Origin: DASZIT01 sp963819695 | GTDB lineage: Bacteria; Actinomycetota; Acidimicrobiia; Acidimicrobiales; RAAP-2 | Direction of reading: 5' to 3' | Assembly: GCA_963819695.1 (NCBI GenBank) | Contig: CAWFXD010000002.1 | Location: forward strand, 434,001-498,000 | Length of the DNA: 64,000 bases | Part shown: positions 32,705 through 41,562 of the stretch, one piece after another | Layout: every line of letters begins with the position of its first letter | Numbering within the stretch: position 1 is the stretch's first letter | Notes under the pieces: generated by a model | What the model was told of the DNA's origin: nothing | Database searches by the model: none | The model's input: the letters and a program-made list of their open reading frames with translations, nothing else | Made by a program: the position numbers and the translations under genes

Positions 32705-34781
32705 ATGCAAGCAGCGGTCCCATCCTCCCGAATCCGCAACGTGGCCCTCTTCGGCCATGACGGTGTAGGCAAGACGACGCTGGCCGAGGCGCTGCTGTTC
32801 GCCAACGGGGCCATCGCCCGACAAGGGCGAGTGGAAGACGGCAACACCGTCTGTGACTTCGAGCCGGAGGAGTGGAAACACAAGAGCTCCGTCTCGACGG
32901 CCATCGCCCCTTTTGTCTTCGGTGAGTACAAGGTAAACATCCTGGACACTCCCGGGATCGCCGACTTCGTCGCCGAGGTCGAGATGGCGCTCTCGGTGGC
33001 CGACATGGCGGTGGTGGTGGTGAGCGCGGTCGAAGGCGTGCAGGTCCACACCCGGACGGTGTGGAAGCTGGCCGAGCGGGCCGGCCTGCCTTGCATCGTG
33101 TACGTCAACAAGCTCGACCGCGAGCGATCGGATTTCGAGCGGACGGTTGAACAACTTCGTGACGCGTTCGGCAGCGGGGTCGCCCCGCTCGAACTGCCGA
33201 TCGGCGCGGCGTCGGAGCTGGAAGGCATCGTCGACCTCCTGGCCGACTCGGCCACCGTCTACCTGAACGGCCAGCCGAAGACGGTGGACATCCCCGAGGA
33301 CCTGGCACCCCGGGAGCACCGGGACCACGATCATCTGGTCGAAGAGATCATCGTGGCCGACGACGACCTCATGTCCGGCTATCTCGACGGGGACACCCCT
33401 TCCCTCGAGGAGTTGGAGGCGACCCTGGTCAAGGGGGTGGCCAACCGGTCGGTGTTCCCGGTCATCTGCGGTTCGGCGACCGCCGGCATCGCCCTCGACC
33501 GGCTGGCCGGGCTCATCTGTGAGATGCCGGTCTCCCGTTCGACGGTGGCCTACGCCGGCGACCAGAAGATCGACATCCCCTCCGACCCGAAGGCCGAGCC
33601 TCTGGCCCGGGTGTGCAAGACGATCGTCGACCCGTTCGTGGGGAAGATCTCCCTCCTCCACGTACTGTCCGGAACCCTGCGCACCGACATGGTGCTGACC
33701 AATACCCGCACCCACTCCGAGGAGCGGCTCCATGGTCTGGAGATGCTTCGGGGCAAGGAGGTCATTCCGGTCGCTGAAGCCCAGGCCGGGGATGTGGTGG
33801 CGGTGCCGAAGCTCGCCTCGCTCCAGGTCGGCGACACCCTGGCGCCGAAGTCGACGCCGGTCGTCGTGGACGTCGCACCCCGCTCGCCGACCATGCTCTC
33901 CATCGCGGTGCGCCCGAAAGCGACCGGGGACGAGGACCGTCTCATGACCGGTCTGCACCGGCTGGCCGAAGAGGATGCCGCCCTCGAGGTCAACCAGGAT
34001 GAGGAGACCCACCAGACGGTGCTCTCCGGCATGGGGGAGACCCACCTCCTGGTCACCTGCGAGCGGTTGCAACGGAGGTTCGGGGTGGAGGTCGACCGCG
34101 AGGAGGTGCTGGTTCCCTACCGGGAGACGATCACCGGCGTCGCCGAGGCCGAGGGCAAGCACAAGAAGCAGTCGGGCGGCCACGGGCAGTTCGCGGTGGT
34201 CCACCTCCGGGTCGAGCCGCTGGCTCGCGGCGCCGGGTTCGAGTTCGTGGACGCGGTGGTGGGCGGCGCCATCCCCCGACAATTCGATCCCCGCGGTGGA
34301 AAAGGGTGTCCGTCGCCAGCTCCGGCGCGGCGGGGTCTTCGGGTTTCCGGTGGTGGATGTGAAGGTGACCTGCGACGGCGGCAAGTTCCATGCCGTCGAC
34401 TCCAACGAGATGAGCTTCGAATTCGCCGGGGCCCTGGCGGTGTCGGCCGCCCTGGCCAGCGCCGGGCCGGTCCTGCTCGAACCGATTTCGCGTATCGACG
34501 TCTCCGTTCCCATCCGTTACCAGGGTGGTGTCCTCGCCGACCTCAATACCCGGCGGGGACGGGTGATCGACAACCAGCCGGCCGACAGCGAGACCCAGCT
34601 GATCAGCGCGCTGGTTCCCAGCAGTGAGCTGGCCCACTACGTGGTCGAACTCCGGTCACTCACCGGTGGCCAGGGAAGCTTCGTCTCGACATTCGAACGC
34701 TACGTCGAGGTGCCGGCCAACGCCGCCGACAAGATGAGCCGGGGGGCCCTGGCCGGACAGGGGGTGTCTTCGCCGCGCTGA
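32705..34781 (+). pseudogene. EF-G2-like translation GTPase, one-base frameshift
   Basis: Two frames give one protein of about 691 residues of the elongation-factor-G-like family common in actinobacteria. The GTPase domain has P-loop GHDGVGKTT near residue 16, DTPGIADFVAEVEMAL (switch II region) near 82 and NKLD near 132. Domains II-V follow. The frame changes near 34286: GGAIPRQF continues as IPAVEKGVRRQL only if one base (G at 34286) is removed; the rest runs through DGGKFHAVDSNEMSFEFAG to 34781. Family homologues read GGAIPxxFIPxVEKG, so a single inserted base is clear. It is not at a known recoding signal. GTG at 32699 is an alternative start. Confidence 0.85.
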
Positions 34782-34846
34782 CCGAGGGTCTGGTCGTCGC
34801 CGAGTTGTGTCCCGGCTCCGCGGGACCGGGTGAAGGCGGGCCCGGG

Positions 34847-35851
34847 CTAGCCGCCCCCGGTGCGGATCGGGGTGCCGTGGAAGCATCCCAGGGTGTAGGG
34901 GTACTCGAGGGTGGCGTCATAGTGGTAGACGGTCTGCTCCTTCCCGTTCCAGAGCACCTCCGAGCTACGACCGTGGCAGGCGTCGAGGTCGGTGTTGGTC
35001 AACAGTTGGCCGGAGGAGTCGCGCTCGACGTAGATGCCGTAGCCGTCGAGGGCGTAGCCGACGAGTGTCGAGCTGCCGGTCGACGCGTCGAGGATGCAGG
35101 ACGGCACGAAGTGGTGATGCAGCTCGTCGTTCATCTGCGGGTGTTCGTCGCAGCTGTCGAGGATCTCGTGGGCTCCGGCGTCGCGACCTTCGCCGTCGAG
35201 GGCGTTGAAGAGCAGCACCCCGTCGTTGAGCACGCCGATCGGCCCCCCCGGCGTGCACGACGGCGTGGCCGCCGCCGTCGGGTTCAGGGGCAGTGCCCAG
35301 TTGATCGACTGGGCGGTGATCGAGTTGGGGTTGCGGTCGTACGCCGATGCCGGGTCGCTGCCAGCGACGGGAAAGGTGCCGGTGTCGTGGCCGGTGGGCA
35401 GGTCGTTGGTCCTGATGATGCGGCTTTCGCCGGACACGGTTACCGAATAACTGGCCGACGGCCAGCTGACTGCGCCCCGGACCTGGATCTTGGTCAGCGA
35501 GTCCCAGGTCTTGGCGGTGGTGTTGATCCACGGCCCTACCACCTGGGCGCCTCCGACCGGGGGGAACGAGGTCTGGCACGATTGGACAGACCCGACCCTG
35601 GGGGTGGTCGAGAGATACCCGTCGCCCAAGGGGATGGCGGCGGAGTTGATTTCTCCGGGCGATGTCACCGTGGCGGCAAAGCCGGTGGTGCCGGGTGGCG
35701 TGGTGGTGGAACCTGACGTCGTCGCCGTCGAGGAAGACGAGCTGGCGGACGGGGCCGGGAGGCCGGAAGATCCACAGGCGGCGAGCCCCGATCCGAGGAC
35801 GACGGCGATTGGGAGTGCGGTCAGTACGGTCAGTGTCCGTCTCATCCTCAC
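34847..35851 (-). CDS. YHYH-domain lipoprotein
   Basis: A 334-residue secreted protein. The N-terminus MRMRRTLTVLTALPIAVV leads to lipobox LAACGSSG, so Cys 26 is probably acylated. A Ser/Thr-rich linker follows. The C-terminal half has the YHYH-family features: DSCDEHPQMNDELHHHFVPS, GYALDGYGIYVERDS, and the naming motif in TVYHYDATLEYPYTLGCFHG. Family members are extracellular, often paired with redox or metal proteins, but have no assigned activity. Start codon is GTG at 35851 or ATG at 35845. It is followed upstream by a PhyH-type gene, same strand, 11 bp apart. Confidence 0.85.
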   Translation of the reverse strand: MRMRRTLTVLTALPIAVVLGSGLAACGSSGLPAPSASSSSSTATTSGSTTTPPGTTGFAATVTSPGEINSAAIPLGDGYLSTTPRVGSVQSCQTSFPPVGGAQVVGPWINTTAKTWDSLTKIQVRGAVSWPSASYSVTVSGESRIIRTNDLPTGHDTGTFPVAGSDPASAYDRNPNSITAQSINWALPLNPTAAATPSCTPGGPIGVLNDGVLLFNALDGEGRDAGAHEILDSCDEHPQMNDELHHHFVPSCILDASTGSSTLVGYALDGYGIYVERDSSGQLLTNTDLDACHGRSSEVLWNGKEQTVYHYDATLEYPYTLGCFHGTPIRTGGG

Positions 35852-35862
35852 CGGGGAACGCC

Positions 35863-36639
35863 CTAGCGCCGGGCGTTCTTCACGAAGTCGTCGGTGCCGT
35901 GCCCGACCTCCAGGCGGTCGCCCCCGTGCCAGCTTCCCCGGAGGTGCCGGCGGACGGCGTCGTCCCCGTCGGCGGTGGCCCGGGCGGCGGCGTGCCAGAG
36001 GTCGGAATGGTGGAAGAGGATGTCCCCGCGCTCGGCGTAGACGGCGATCTCCCCGGGGACCCGCTCGAACCCCAGGGGGATCCCGTCGGTGCCCCCGAGG
36101 TGGCTTCCCGGAAGCACCCGGAGGAAGCCGTTGGCCGGAGAGGTGGCATCGAGGTGCAGGGTGAAGGCCAGACCCGGCCAGATCGAGAGGTGGGGACCGG
36201 ACTGGTGGTCGGTGTGCCAGCCGATGCGGGAGTAGGCCGAGCCGGGTCCGGGCCGGGCATCCTGGTAGACCACGCCGAACTGCTCGTAGTCGAGCAGCCA
36301 GGCGTCGGCCCCCAGCACCGCCCTGGCCACCTCGACCATCACCGGGAGCCGCACCGCGGCGGCGGCCAGCGGGGACACCTCGGTGGCGAAGGTGACGTAG
36401 TGGGCGAACGGCCGGCCGTCGATGGTGGCGTCCGGGGCGTCGAGGATGGCGGTGCCGTGTCGGCGGCCGAGGGTACCGTCCACCAGCTGCTGCTGGGCGG
36501 CCTCCAATTCGCCTTGGAGGGCGGCCACCGCCGTCTCGTCGAGGGCACCGCGGAGCAGGCCGAAACCGTTGGCGGCGATCGCCGCCACCAGCCGGGCGAC
36601 GTCTCCGGGGGCGAAGCTGATCTCATCGACCATGGCCAT
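35863..36639 (-). CDS. Phytanoyl-CoA dioxygenase (PhyH) family protein
   Basis: A 258-residue Fe(II)/2-oxoglutarate oxygenase. The metal triad is visible as H-x-D in IGWHTDHQSGPHLSIWP near residue 140 and His in LFHHSDLWHAAARATADG near 212; Arg in RRHLRGSWHGG would hold 2-oxoglutarate. FLRVLPGSHLGGTDG near 172 is typical of PhyH proteins. The substrate is unknown. A TACGCT -10 box ends 6 nt before the ATG at 36639, favouring it over the ATG two codons later. The gene is divergent from ilvD. Confidence 0.87.
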   Translation of the reverse strand: MAMVDEISFAPGDVARLVAAIAANGFGLLRGALDETAVAALQGELEAAQQQLVDGTLGRRHGTAILDAPDATIDGRPFAHYVTFATEVSPLAAAAVRLPVMVEVARAVLGADAWLLDYEQFGVVYQDARPGPGSAYSRIGWHTDHQSGPHLSIWPGLAFTLHLDATSPANGFLRVLPGSHLGGTDGIPLGFERVPGEIAVYAERGDILFHHSDLWHAAARATADGDDAVRRHLRGSWHGGDRLEVGHGTDDFVKNARR

Positions 36640-36645
36640 CCACCA

Positions 36646-36683
36646 AGCGTACGGGACGGGGTCGGTGCGGGACGTCGTACCAT
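36646..36683. promoter_or_regulatory. Back-to-back -10 boxes for the PhyH gene and ilvD
   Basis: TACGCT on the minus strand (36651-36646) ends 6 nt before the PhyH ATG at 36639. TACCAT on the plus strand (36678-36683) ends 6 nt before the ilvD ATG at 36690. Both starts would therefore be leaderless from a 50-bp divergent region. Confidence 0.45.
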
Positions 36684-36689
36684 GACGGC

Positions 36690-38405
36690 ATGAGCGAAGA
36701 CACCCGCCTCGACCCGTCGGAGCAGCCGCTGGTCGGGGTGAAGCCCCGAAGTTTCGAGGTCACCGACGGGGCGGACCGGGCGCCGGCCCGGGCCATGCTC
36801 CGGGCGGTGGGCATGACCGACGACGACTGGGACAAGCCGCAGATCGGGGTCGCCTCGTCCTGGAACGAGGTCACCCCGTGCAACCTGCCCCTGGCCCGGC
36901 TGGCCCAGCGGGCCAAGGCCGGGGTGCGGGCCGCGGGTGGTTTCCCGTTCGAGTTCGTGACCATCGCGGTGTCCGACGGCATCTCCATGGGCCACGAGGG
37001 GATGCGCGCCTCGTTGGTCAGCCGGGAGGTCATCGCCGACTCGGTGGAAGTGATGATGCACGCCGAGCGTTTCGACGGGATGGTGACCCTGGCCGGGTGC
37101 GACAAGTCGCTGCCGGGCATGCTGATGGCCGCCGCCCGGCTCAACCTCCCCAGCGTGTTCCTCTACGGCGGCTCGATCCTCCCGGGACGGGCCGGCGACC
37201 GGGCCCTCGACATCGTCTCGGTGTTCGAAGCGGTGGGCGCCCATGCGGTCGACGCCCTCTCCGACGAGGAGCTGAGCCTCATCGAGCACAACGCCTGCCC
37301 GACCGAGGGATCCTGCGCGGGGATGTTCACCGCCAACACCATGGCGTCGGTGGCCGAGGCGCTGGGCATGTCGCTCCCGGGGAGCTCGTCGGCTCCCGCC
37401 GTCGACCGCCGCCGGGATGACGCCGCCTTCGCCTCCGGCCAGGCGGTGGTCGGGCTCCTCCGGGCCGGCATCCGGCCCCGGCAGGTGATGACCAGGGAGG
37501 CCTTCGAGAATGCCATCGCGGTGACCATGGCCCTCGGCGGCTCCACCAATGCGGTGCTCCATCTGCTGGCCATCGCCAACGAGGCCCGGGTGGAACTGGC
37601 CCTCGACGACTTCAACGCGGTGGCGGCCCGGGTGCCCCACCTGGCCGACACCAAGCCGCACGGGAAATACCACATGAGCGATCTCGACCGCATCGGCGGG
37701 GTGCCGGTGGTGATGAAGGAGCTGCTCGACGCCGGGCTGCTCCACGGGGACTGCATGACGGTGACCGGCAAGTCGGTGGCCGACAACCTGGCCGCCCTCG
37801 CCCCGCCGCCGCCGGACGGTGACGTGGTCCATGGGATCGGCGACCCGATCCACGTCCAGGGGGGCATCGCGGTGCTGCGGGGGACCCTGGCTCCCAACGG
37901 CTCGGTGGTGAAGGTGGCCGGCATCGATTCGCTGACCTTTGACGGCACCGCCCGGGTGTTCGACGGGGAAGCCGCGGCCATGGAGGCGATCCTGGCCGGG
38001 TCCATCCAGCCGAACACCGTGGTGGTGATCCGCTACGAGGGCCCCAAGGGGGGCCCGGGCATGCGGGAGATGCTGGCAGTGACCGGTGCCATGAAGGGGG
38101 TGGGCCGGGGTGCCGACTGCGCCCTGGTCACCGACGGACGGTTCTCGGGCGGGACCCACGGGTTCTGCATCGGGCACGTGGCCCCGGAGGCCGTCGACGG
38201 CGGGCCCATCGCGCTGGTGGCCGACGGCGACCGAATCGTGGTCGACGTGGTGAACCACTCCATCGATCTGGTGGTGGACGACGACGAGCTCGAGCGGCGC
38301 CGGACCGAGCTCAAGCATCCCGAGCCCCGGTACACCAGCGGCGTGCTGGCCAAGTACGCCCGGTTGGTCACCGGGGCCGAGCGGGGCGCGGTCACCGAGC
38401 CCTGA
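36690..38405 (+). CDS. ilvD: Dihydroxy-acid dehydratase
   Basis: A 571-residue enzyme that dehydrates dihydroxy-acids in isoleucine, valine and leucine synthesis. The Fe-S cysteines are in VTPCNLPLARLA, LAGCDKSLPGML and ACPTEGSCAGMFTANTMAS, as in the [2Fe-2S]/[4Fe-4S] IlvD family. GGSTNAVLHLLAIA near 285 and DGRFSGGTHGFCIGHVAPEA near 480 are further signatures. Length is typical. It lies upstream of ilvBNC with one small gene between, and has its own leaderless-type promoter, so it is probably transcribed separately from the attenuator-controlled ilvBNC. Confidence 0.96.
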   Translation: MSEDTRLDPSEQPLVGVKPRSFEVTDGADRAPARAMLRAVGMTDDDWDKPQIGVASSWNEVTPCNLPLARLAQRAKAGVRAAGGFPFEFVTIAVSDGISMGHEGMRASLVSREVIADSVEVMMHAERFDGMVTLAGCDKSLPGMLMAAARLNLPSVFLYGGSILPGRAGDRALDIVSVFEAVGAHAVDALSDEELSLIEHNACPTEGSCAGMFTANTMASVAEALGMSLPGSSSAPAVDRRRDDAAFASGQAVVGLLRAGIRPRQVMTREAFENAIAVTMALGGSTNAVLHLLAIANEARVELALDDFNAVAARVPHLADTKPHGKYHMSDLDRIGGVPVVMKELLDAGLLHGDCMTVTGKSVADNLAALAPPPPDGDVVHGIGDPIHVQGGIAVLRGTLAPNGSVVKVAGIDSLTFDGTARVFDGEAAAMEAILAGSIQPNTVVVIRYEGPKGGPGMREMLAVTGAMKGVGRGADCALVTDGRFSGGTHGFCIGHVAPEAVDGGPIALVADGDRIVVDVVNHSIDLVVDDDELERRRTELKHPEPRYTSGVLAKYARLVTGAERGAVTEP

Positions 38406-38407
38406 CC

Positions 38408-38448
38408 GGTCGGACGGTCGGACGGTCGGACGGTCGGACGGGTCGGAC
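38408..38448 (+). repeat. Tandem 8-bp repeat (GGTCGGAC)
   Basis: Four perfect head-to-tail copies of GGTCGGAC at 38408-38439 and a fifth at 38441-38448 after one extra G. It fills the 45-bp gap between the ilvD stop and the ATG of the next gene, so copy-number changes would alter the spacing. Confidence 0.85.
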
Positions 38449-38450
38449 GG

Positions 38451-38921
38451 ATGGTCAGCTGGACGGAGTTCGCCGAGGGGGCCCCGGACCTGGCCGCCAT
38501 CGCCGGCCGGCGGATGGACGCCTCCGGGCTGGTGCTGGTCGGGACCCTGCGGGCCAACGGATGGCCGCGGATCAGCCCGGTGGAGCCGCTGGTGTTCGGC
38601 GGGACCCTGTACCTGGGGATGATGTGGCAGTCGAGGAAGGCGGTCGACCTGCTGCGGGATCCACGCTGCGTCGTCCACACCGTGGTCACCGACAAGAGCG
38701 GGGCCGAAGGCGACGTGAAGATCTACGGCCGGGCGCAGGACATCACCGATGCCACTGAGCGTGAGCGCTACTGCGTGGCCCTGGAAGCGCACATCGGCTG
38801 GCGCCCCGGAGATGAGGAGTACCACCTGTTCGCCATCGATATCACCGAGGTCGGCTACTTCGCGGTGGTGGGTGAGGACCACGACGTCCGGACCTGGGTC
38901 CCGACCCGGGCTCCGGGCTGA
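38451..38921 (+). CDS. Pyridoxamine-5-phosphate-oxidase-like FMN/F420-binding protein
   Basis: A 156-residue protein of the split-barrel PPOX class. ASGLVLVGTLRANGWPRISPVEPLVF near residue 24 and GMMWQSRKAVDLLRDPRCVVHT near 56 are the family's core strands and phosphate-binding segment. Actinobacterial members bind FMN, F420 or heme; the cofactor cannot be chosen from sequence alone. The ATG immediately follows a tandem 8-bp repeat. It is upstream of the ilvBNC leader. Confidence 0.85.
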   Translation: MVSWTEFAEGAPDLAAIAGRRMDASGLVLVGTLRANGWPRISPVEPLVFGGTLYLGMMWQSRKAVDLLRDPRCVVHTVVTDKSGAEGDVKIYGRAQDITDATERERYCVALEAHIGWRPGDEEYHLFAIDITEVGYFAVVGEDHDVRTWVPTRAPG

Positions 38922-38935
38922 CTCGGGCCTGGCAC

Positions 38936-38965
38936 TTGTCGGGACCCACCTGGTCGTGCCACAAT
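38936..38965 (+). promoter_or_regulatory. Promoter of the ilvBNC leader
   Basis: TTGTCG at 38936-38941 and CACAAT at 38960-38965 are spaced 18 bp and fit a -35/-10 pair. Transcription would start only a few nucleotides before the leader-peptide ATG at 38975. Assignment is by pattern only. Confidence 0.4.
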
Positions 38966-38974
38966 GCATGCACC

Positions 38975-39025
38975 ATGCGTACCGGCCCCATCAACCCCAG
39001 CATCACCTTGGTACTCGTTTCGTAG
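38975..39025 (+). CDS. ilv leader peptide
   Basis: A 16-codon ORF, MRTGPINPSITLVLVS, ending TAG. Six of the last eleven residues are Ile, Leu or Val (ATC, ATC, TTG, GTA, CTC, GTT), the end products of the ilvBNC pathway. Its stop codon overlaps the first base of a 9-bp hairpin and it is followed by an intrinsic terminator, the layout of amino-acid attenuation. When charged Ile/Leu/Val tRNAs are scarce the ribosome would stall here and let ilvBNC be transcribed. No strong ribosome-binding site is present, so it may be translated from a near-leaderless message. Confidence 0.75.
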   Translation: MRTGPINPSITLVLVS

Positions 39026-39054
39026 CGCACGCGACGATCTTTCGCCGTGTGCGC
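39025..39054 (+). promoter_or_regulatory. Leader hairpin of the ilvBNC attenuator
   Basis: GCGCACGCG at 39025-39033 can pair with CGTGTGCGC at 39046-39054 (9 bp with one G-U), around a 12-nt loop. It begins at the last base of the leader stop codon, so a ribosome at the stop would block its left arm. It precedes the terminator by 4 nt. Confidence 0.6.
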
Positions 39055-39058
39055 TCTC

Positions 39059-39089
39059 CGACCTCCCAGATGGGAGGTCGTTTTGTTTT
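39059..39089 (+). terminator. Intrinsic terminator of the ilvBNC attenuator
   Basis: CGACCTCCC at 39059-39067 pairs perfectly with GGGAGGTCG at 39072-39080 over a 4-nt loop, followed directly by TTTTGTTTT. It lies 34 nt after the leader stop and 75 nt before the ilvB ATG, so it must act as a regulated terminator rather than an operon end. Confidence 0.8.
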
Positions 39090-39163
39090 CCCCGCCACAT
39101 TCGACCGCCACCGACCACCACATGCCCGACCATCGCCGAGACATCAGACAAGGGAGCACCCCG

Positions 39164-40993
39164 ATGGACCCGAAGGAACTCACAGGAGCACAAGCACTGA
39201 TCAAGAGCTTGGAGATGCAGCAGGTAGAGGTCATGTTCGGCCTCCCCGGCGGCGCCATCCTCCCGGTCTACGACCCGATCATCGACTCGTCGATCCGCCA
39301 CATCCTGGTCCGGCACGAGCAGGGCGCCGGTCACATGGCCGAGGGCTACGCCCAGGCCACCGGGCGGCCCGGGGTCGCCATCGTGACCAGCGGGCCGGGG
39401 GCCACCAACATCGTGACCCCGCTGGCCGACGCCTATATGGACTCGATCCCGATGGTGGTGATCACCGGTCAGGTGCCGACGTCGGCGATCGGCACCGACG
39501 CTTTCCAGGAGAGCGACATCACCGGCATCACCATGGGGATCACCAAGCACAACTGGCTGATCACCGACGCCAAGGACATCCCCCGGGTGGTGGCCGAGGC
39601 CTTTCACGTGGCCACCACCGGCCGGCCCGGCCCGGTGCTGATCGACATGCCCAAGGACGTGGCCCAGGCCACCATGAAGTGGTACTGGCCGAAGCCGTCC
39701 GACCTCGACCTGCCCGGTTACCACCCGGTGACCGTCGGGGACCCCGAGCTGGTCCGGCAGGCGGCCGAACTGCTGCTGGCCGCCGAGCGACCGGTCATCT
39801 ATGCCGGGGGCGGGATCCTCAAGGCCCGGGCCGCCGAGGGTCTGCGGGAACTGGCCGAGCGGACGGGCATCCCGGTGGTCACCACCCTGATGGCCCGGGG
39901 CTCCTTCCCCGACTCCCACCCGCTGTGCCTGGGGATGCCCGGCATGCACGGGAACTACACCGCGGTCACCTCCATGCAGCGCTCGGACCTCCTCATCGCG
40001 CTGGGCAGTCGGTTCGACGACCGGGTGACCGGCCGGGTGGGGGCCTTCGCCCCCGAGGCCAAGATCATCCATGTGGACATCGATCCGGCCGAGCACCACA
40101 AGGTCCGCCACGCCGACGTCGCCATCGCCGGCGACTGCCGGCTGGTCATCGACCAGCTGCTGTCCGCCCTCGACGGCCTGGGCCTCCCGCACTCGGATGC
40201 CACCCGGTCCGCCCCGGGAGGCACGCCCTCCGACGCGGTTCCCGGGGCGCCGGCGGCACCGGGCACCCCGGCGGCGTCGTTCCCCCGGGATCGGGTCGAC
40301 CCCTGGCGGGCGACGCTCAGCCAGTGGCAACAGCGGTACCCGTTGGTCTACGCCCAGACCGACGCCCCCGGGGAGCTGAAGCCGCAGTTCGTCCTCGAGA
40401 CGCTGCGCGACGCCACCCCCGAGGACGCCATCGTGGCTTCGGGGGTCGGGCAACACCAGATGTTCGCTTCCCAGTGGTGGAAGTTCGACTACCCGAACAC
40501 CTGGATCAACTCCGGGGGCCTCGGCACCATGGGCTTCGCGGTGCCCGCCTCCATCGGGGCCAAAGTCGGGCGACCGGACCGGATGGTGTGGGCCGTCGAC
40601 GGCGACGGGTGCTTCCAGATGACCGCCCAGGAGTTGGTGACGGCCAGCTCGGAACGGATCCCGGTGAAGATCGCCCTCCTCAACAACGCCTACCTGGGCA
40701 TGGTCCGACAGTGGCAGGAGATGTTCTACGGGGAGCGGTACTCCGAGGTCTACCTGTCACCCGATCTGCCCGATTACGTCGGCTGGGCCGAGTCGATGGG
40801 CTGTGTGGGCATCCGGGTCGAGACACCCGAAGAGGTCGGCCCGGCCATCGACAAGGCCAACGCCATCGACGACCGCCCCGTGGTGATCGACTTCCGGACC
40901 GACGCGTCGGAGAAGGTGTACCCGATGGTGGCGGCCGGGGACTCCAATGACAACATCATGGTCGATCCCTCGCAGATCCGGGAGGAGGGCTGA
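39164..40993 (+). CDS. ilvB: Acetolactate synthase large subunit
   Basis: A 609-residue ThDP enzyme making acetolactate and acetohydroxybutyrate. The catalytic Glu is in LVRHEQGAGHMAEGYAQATG near residue 50. TSGPGATNIVTPLADAY near 77 and the FAD region around GMPGMHGNYTAV near 262 follow. The ThDP-binding motif GDGCFQMTAQELVTA near 484 ends with NN in ALLNNAYLGMV. A Pro/Ala/Gly-rich insertion of about 40 residues near 345-385 separates the second and third domains, longer than usual. ATG at 39164 has AGGGAG 7 nt upstream. It overlaps ilvN by one base. Confidence 0.96.
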   Translation: MDPKELTGAQALIKSLEMQQVEVMFGLPGGAILPVYDPIIDSSIRHILVRHEQGAGHMAEGYAQATGRPGVAIVTSGPGATNIVTPLADAYMDSIPMVVITGQVPTSAIGTDAFQESDITGITMGITKHNWLITDAKDIPRVVAEAFHVATTGRPGPVLIDMPKDVAQATMKWYWPKPSDLDLPGYHPVTVGDPELVRQAAELLLAAERPVIYAGGGILKARAAEGLRELAERTGIPVVTTLMARGSFPDSHPLCLGMPGMHGNYTAVTSMQRSDLLIALGSRFDDRVTGRVGAFAPEAKIIHVDIDPAEHHKVRHADVAIAGDCRLVIDQLLSALDGLGLPHSDATRSAPGGTPSDAVPGAPAAPGTPAASFPRDRVDPWRATLSQWQQRYPLVYAQTDAPGELKPQFVLETLRDATPEDAIVASGVGQHQMFASQWWKFDYPNTWINSGGLGTMGFAVPASIGAKVGRPDRMVWAVDGDGCFQMTAQELVTASSERIPVKIALLNNAYLGMVRQWQEMFYGERYSEVYLSPDLPDYVGWAESMGCVGIRVETPEEVGPAIDKANAIDDRPVVIDFRTDASEKVYPMVAAGDSNDNIMVDPSQIREEG

Positions 40994-41562
40994 TGTCCGC
41001 CTACGGAGTCGACCAGCGCCACCACACCCTGACCATCCTGGTGGAGAACAAGTCGGGGGTGCTGGCCCGGGTGGCCGGCCTCTTCGCCCGGCGCGGCTAC
41101 AACATCTTCAGCCTGGCGGTGGCCCCGACCGACAACCCCCGGTTCAGCCGGATCACCATCGTGGTCGACGTCGAGTCGGCCCCCCTGGACCAGATCATCA
41201 AGCAGCTCGACAAGCTGATCCCGGTGGTCTCTATCACCGAGCTGGCTCCGTCGGCCGCCCGCGAGCGGGAGCTGCTGCTGGTCACGGTGGAGGTGTCTCC
41301 GGAGACCCGCGGGCAGGTAATTCAGCTGGTGGGGGTGTTCGAAGGCAAGATCGTCGACGTGGGCCACGACCGCCTCACGGTGATGCTGGCCGGGGCCCCC
41401 ACCAAGGTCGACGACTTCGAGGATCTCATCCGGAGCTACGGGATTGTCGACCTGCAGCGTTCCGGGCGGGTGGCATTGCCTAAGCTCGACCGCACCGACG
41501 ACCGATCGAGGGCCGACGCCAAGGTGGTCGGTTTCGCAAAACCCACAGAGAAGGCAGGTTGA
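40993..41562 (+). CDS. ilvN: Acetolactate synthase small regulatory subunit
   Basis: A 189-residue subunit with an N-terminal ACT domain (HHTLTILVENKSGVLARVAG near residue 8, RRGYNIFSLAVAPTDNPRFS near 34) that senses valine, and a C-terminal domain (LLLVTVEVSPETRGQVIQ near 95). TGATG joins it to ilvB, so translation is coupled. Length is slightly above the usual 160-175, due to a charged tail. It should bind IlvB and set feedback control. Confidence 0.95.
   Translation: MSAYGVDQRHHTLTILVENKSGVLARVAGLFARRGYNIFSLAVAPTDNPRFSRITIVVDVESAPLDQIIKQLDKLIPVVSITELAPSAARERELLLVTVEVSPETRGQVIQLVGVFEGKIVDVGHDRLTVMLAGAPTKVDDFEDLIRSYGIVDLQRSGRVALPKLDRTDDRSRADAKVVGFAKPTEKAG

Noticed and set aside
34270..34300. 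Programmed frameshift in the EF-G2-like gene
   Set aside because: No slippery heptamer, internal Shine-Dalgarno or following structure was seen, and five other sites show the same extra-base pattern.
38408..38448. CRISPR-like array
   Set aside because: Units are 8 bp with no spacers and no cas genes; it is a simple tandem repeat.
36339..38969. 876-codon minus-strand frame opposite ilvD
   Set aside because: Shadow of ilvD; its only sensible part is the out-of-frame PhyH gene.
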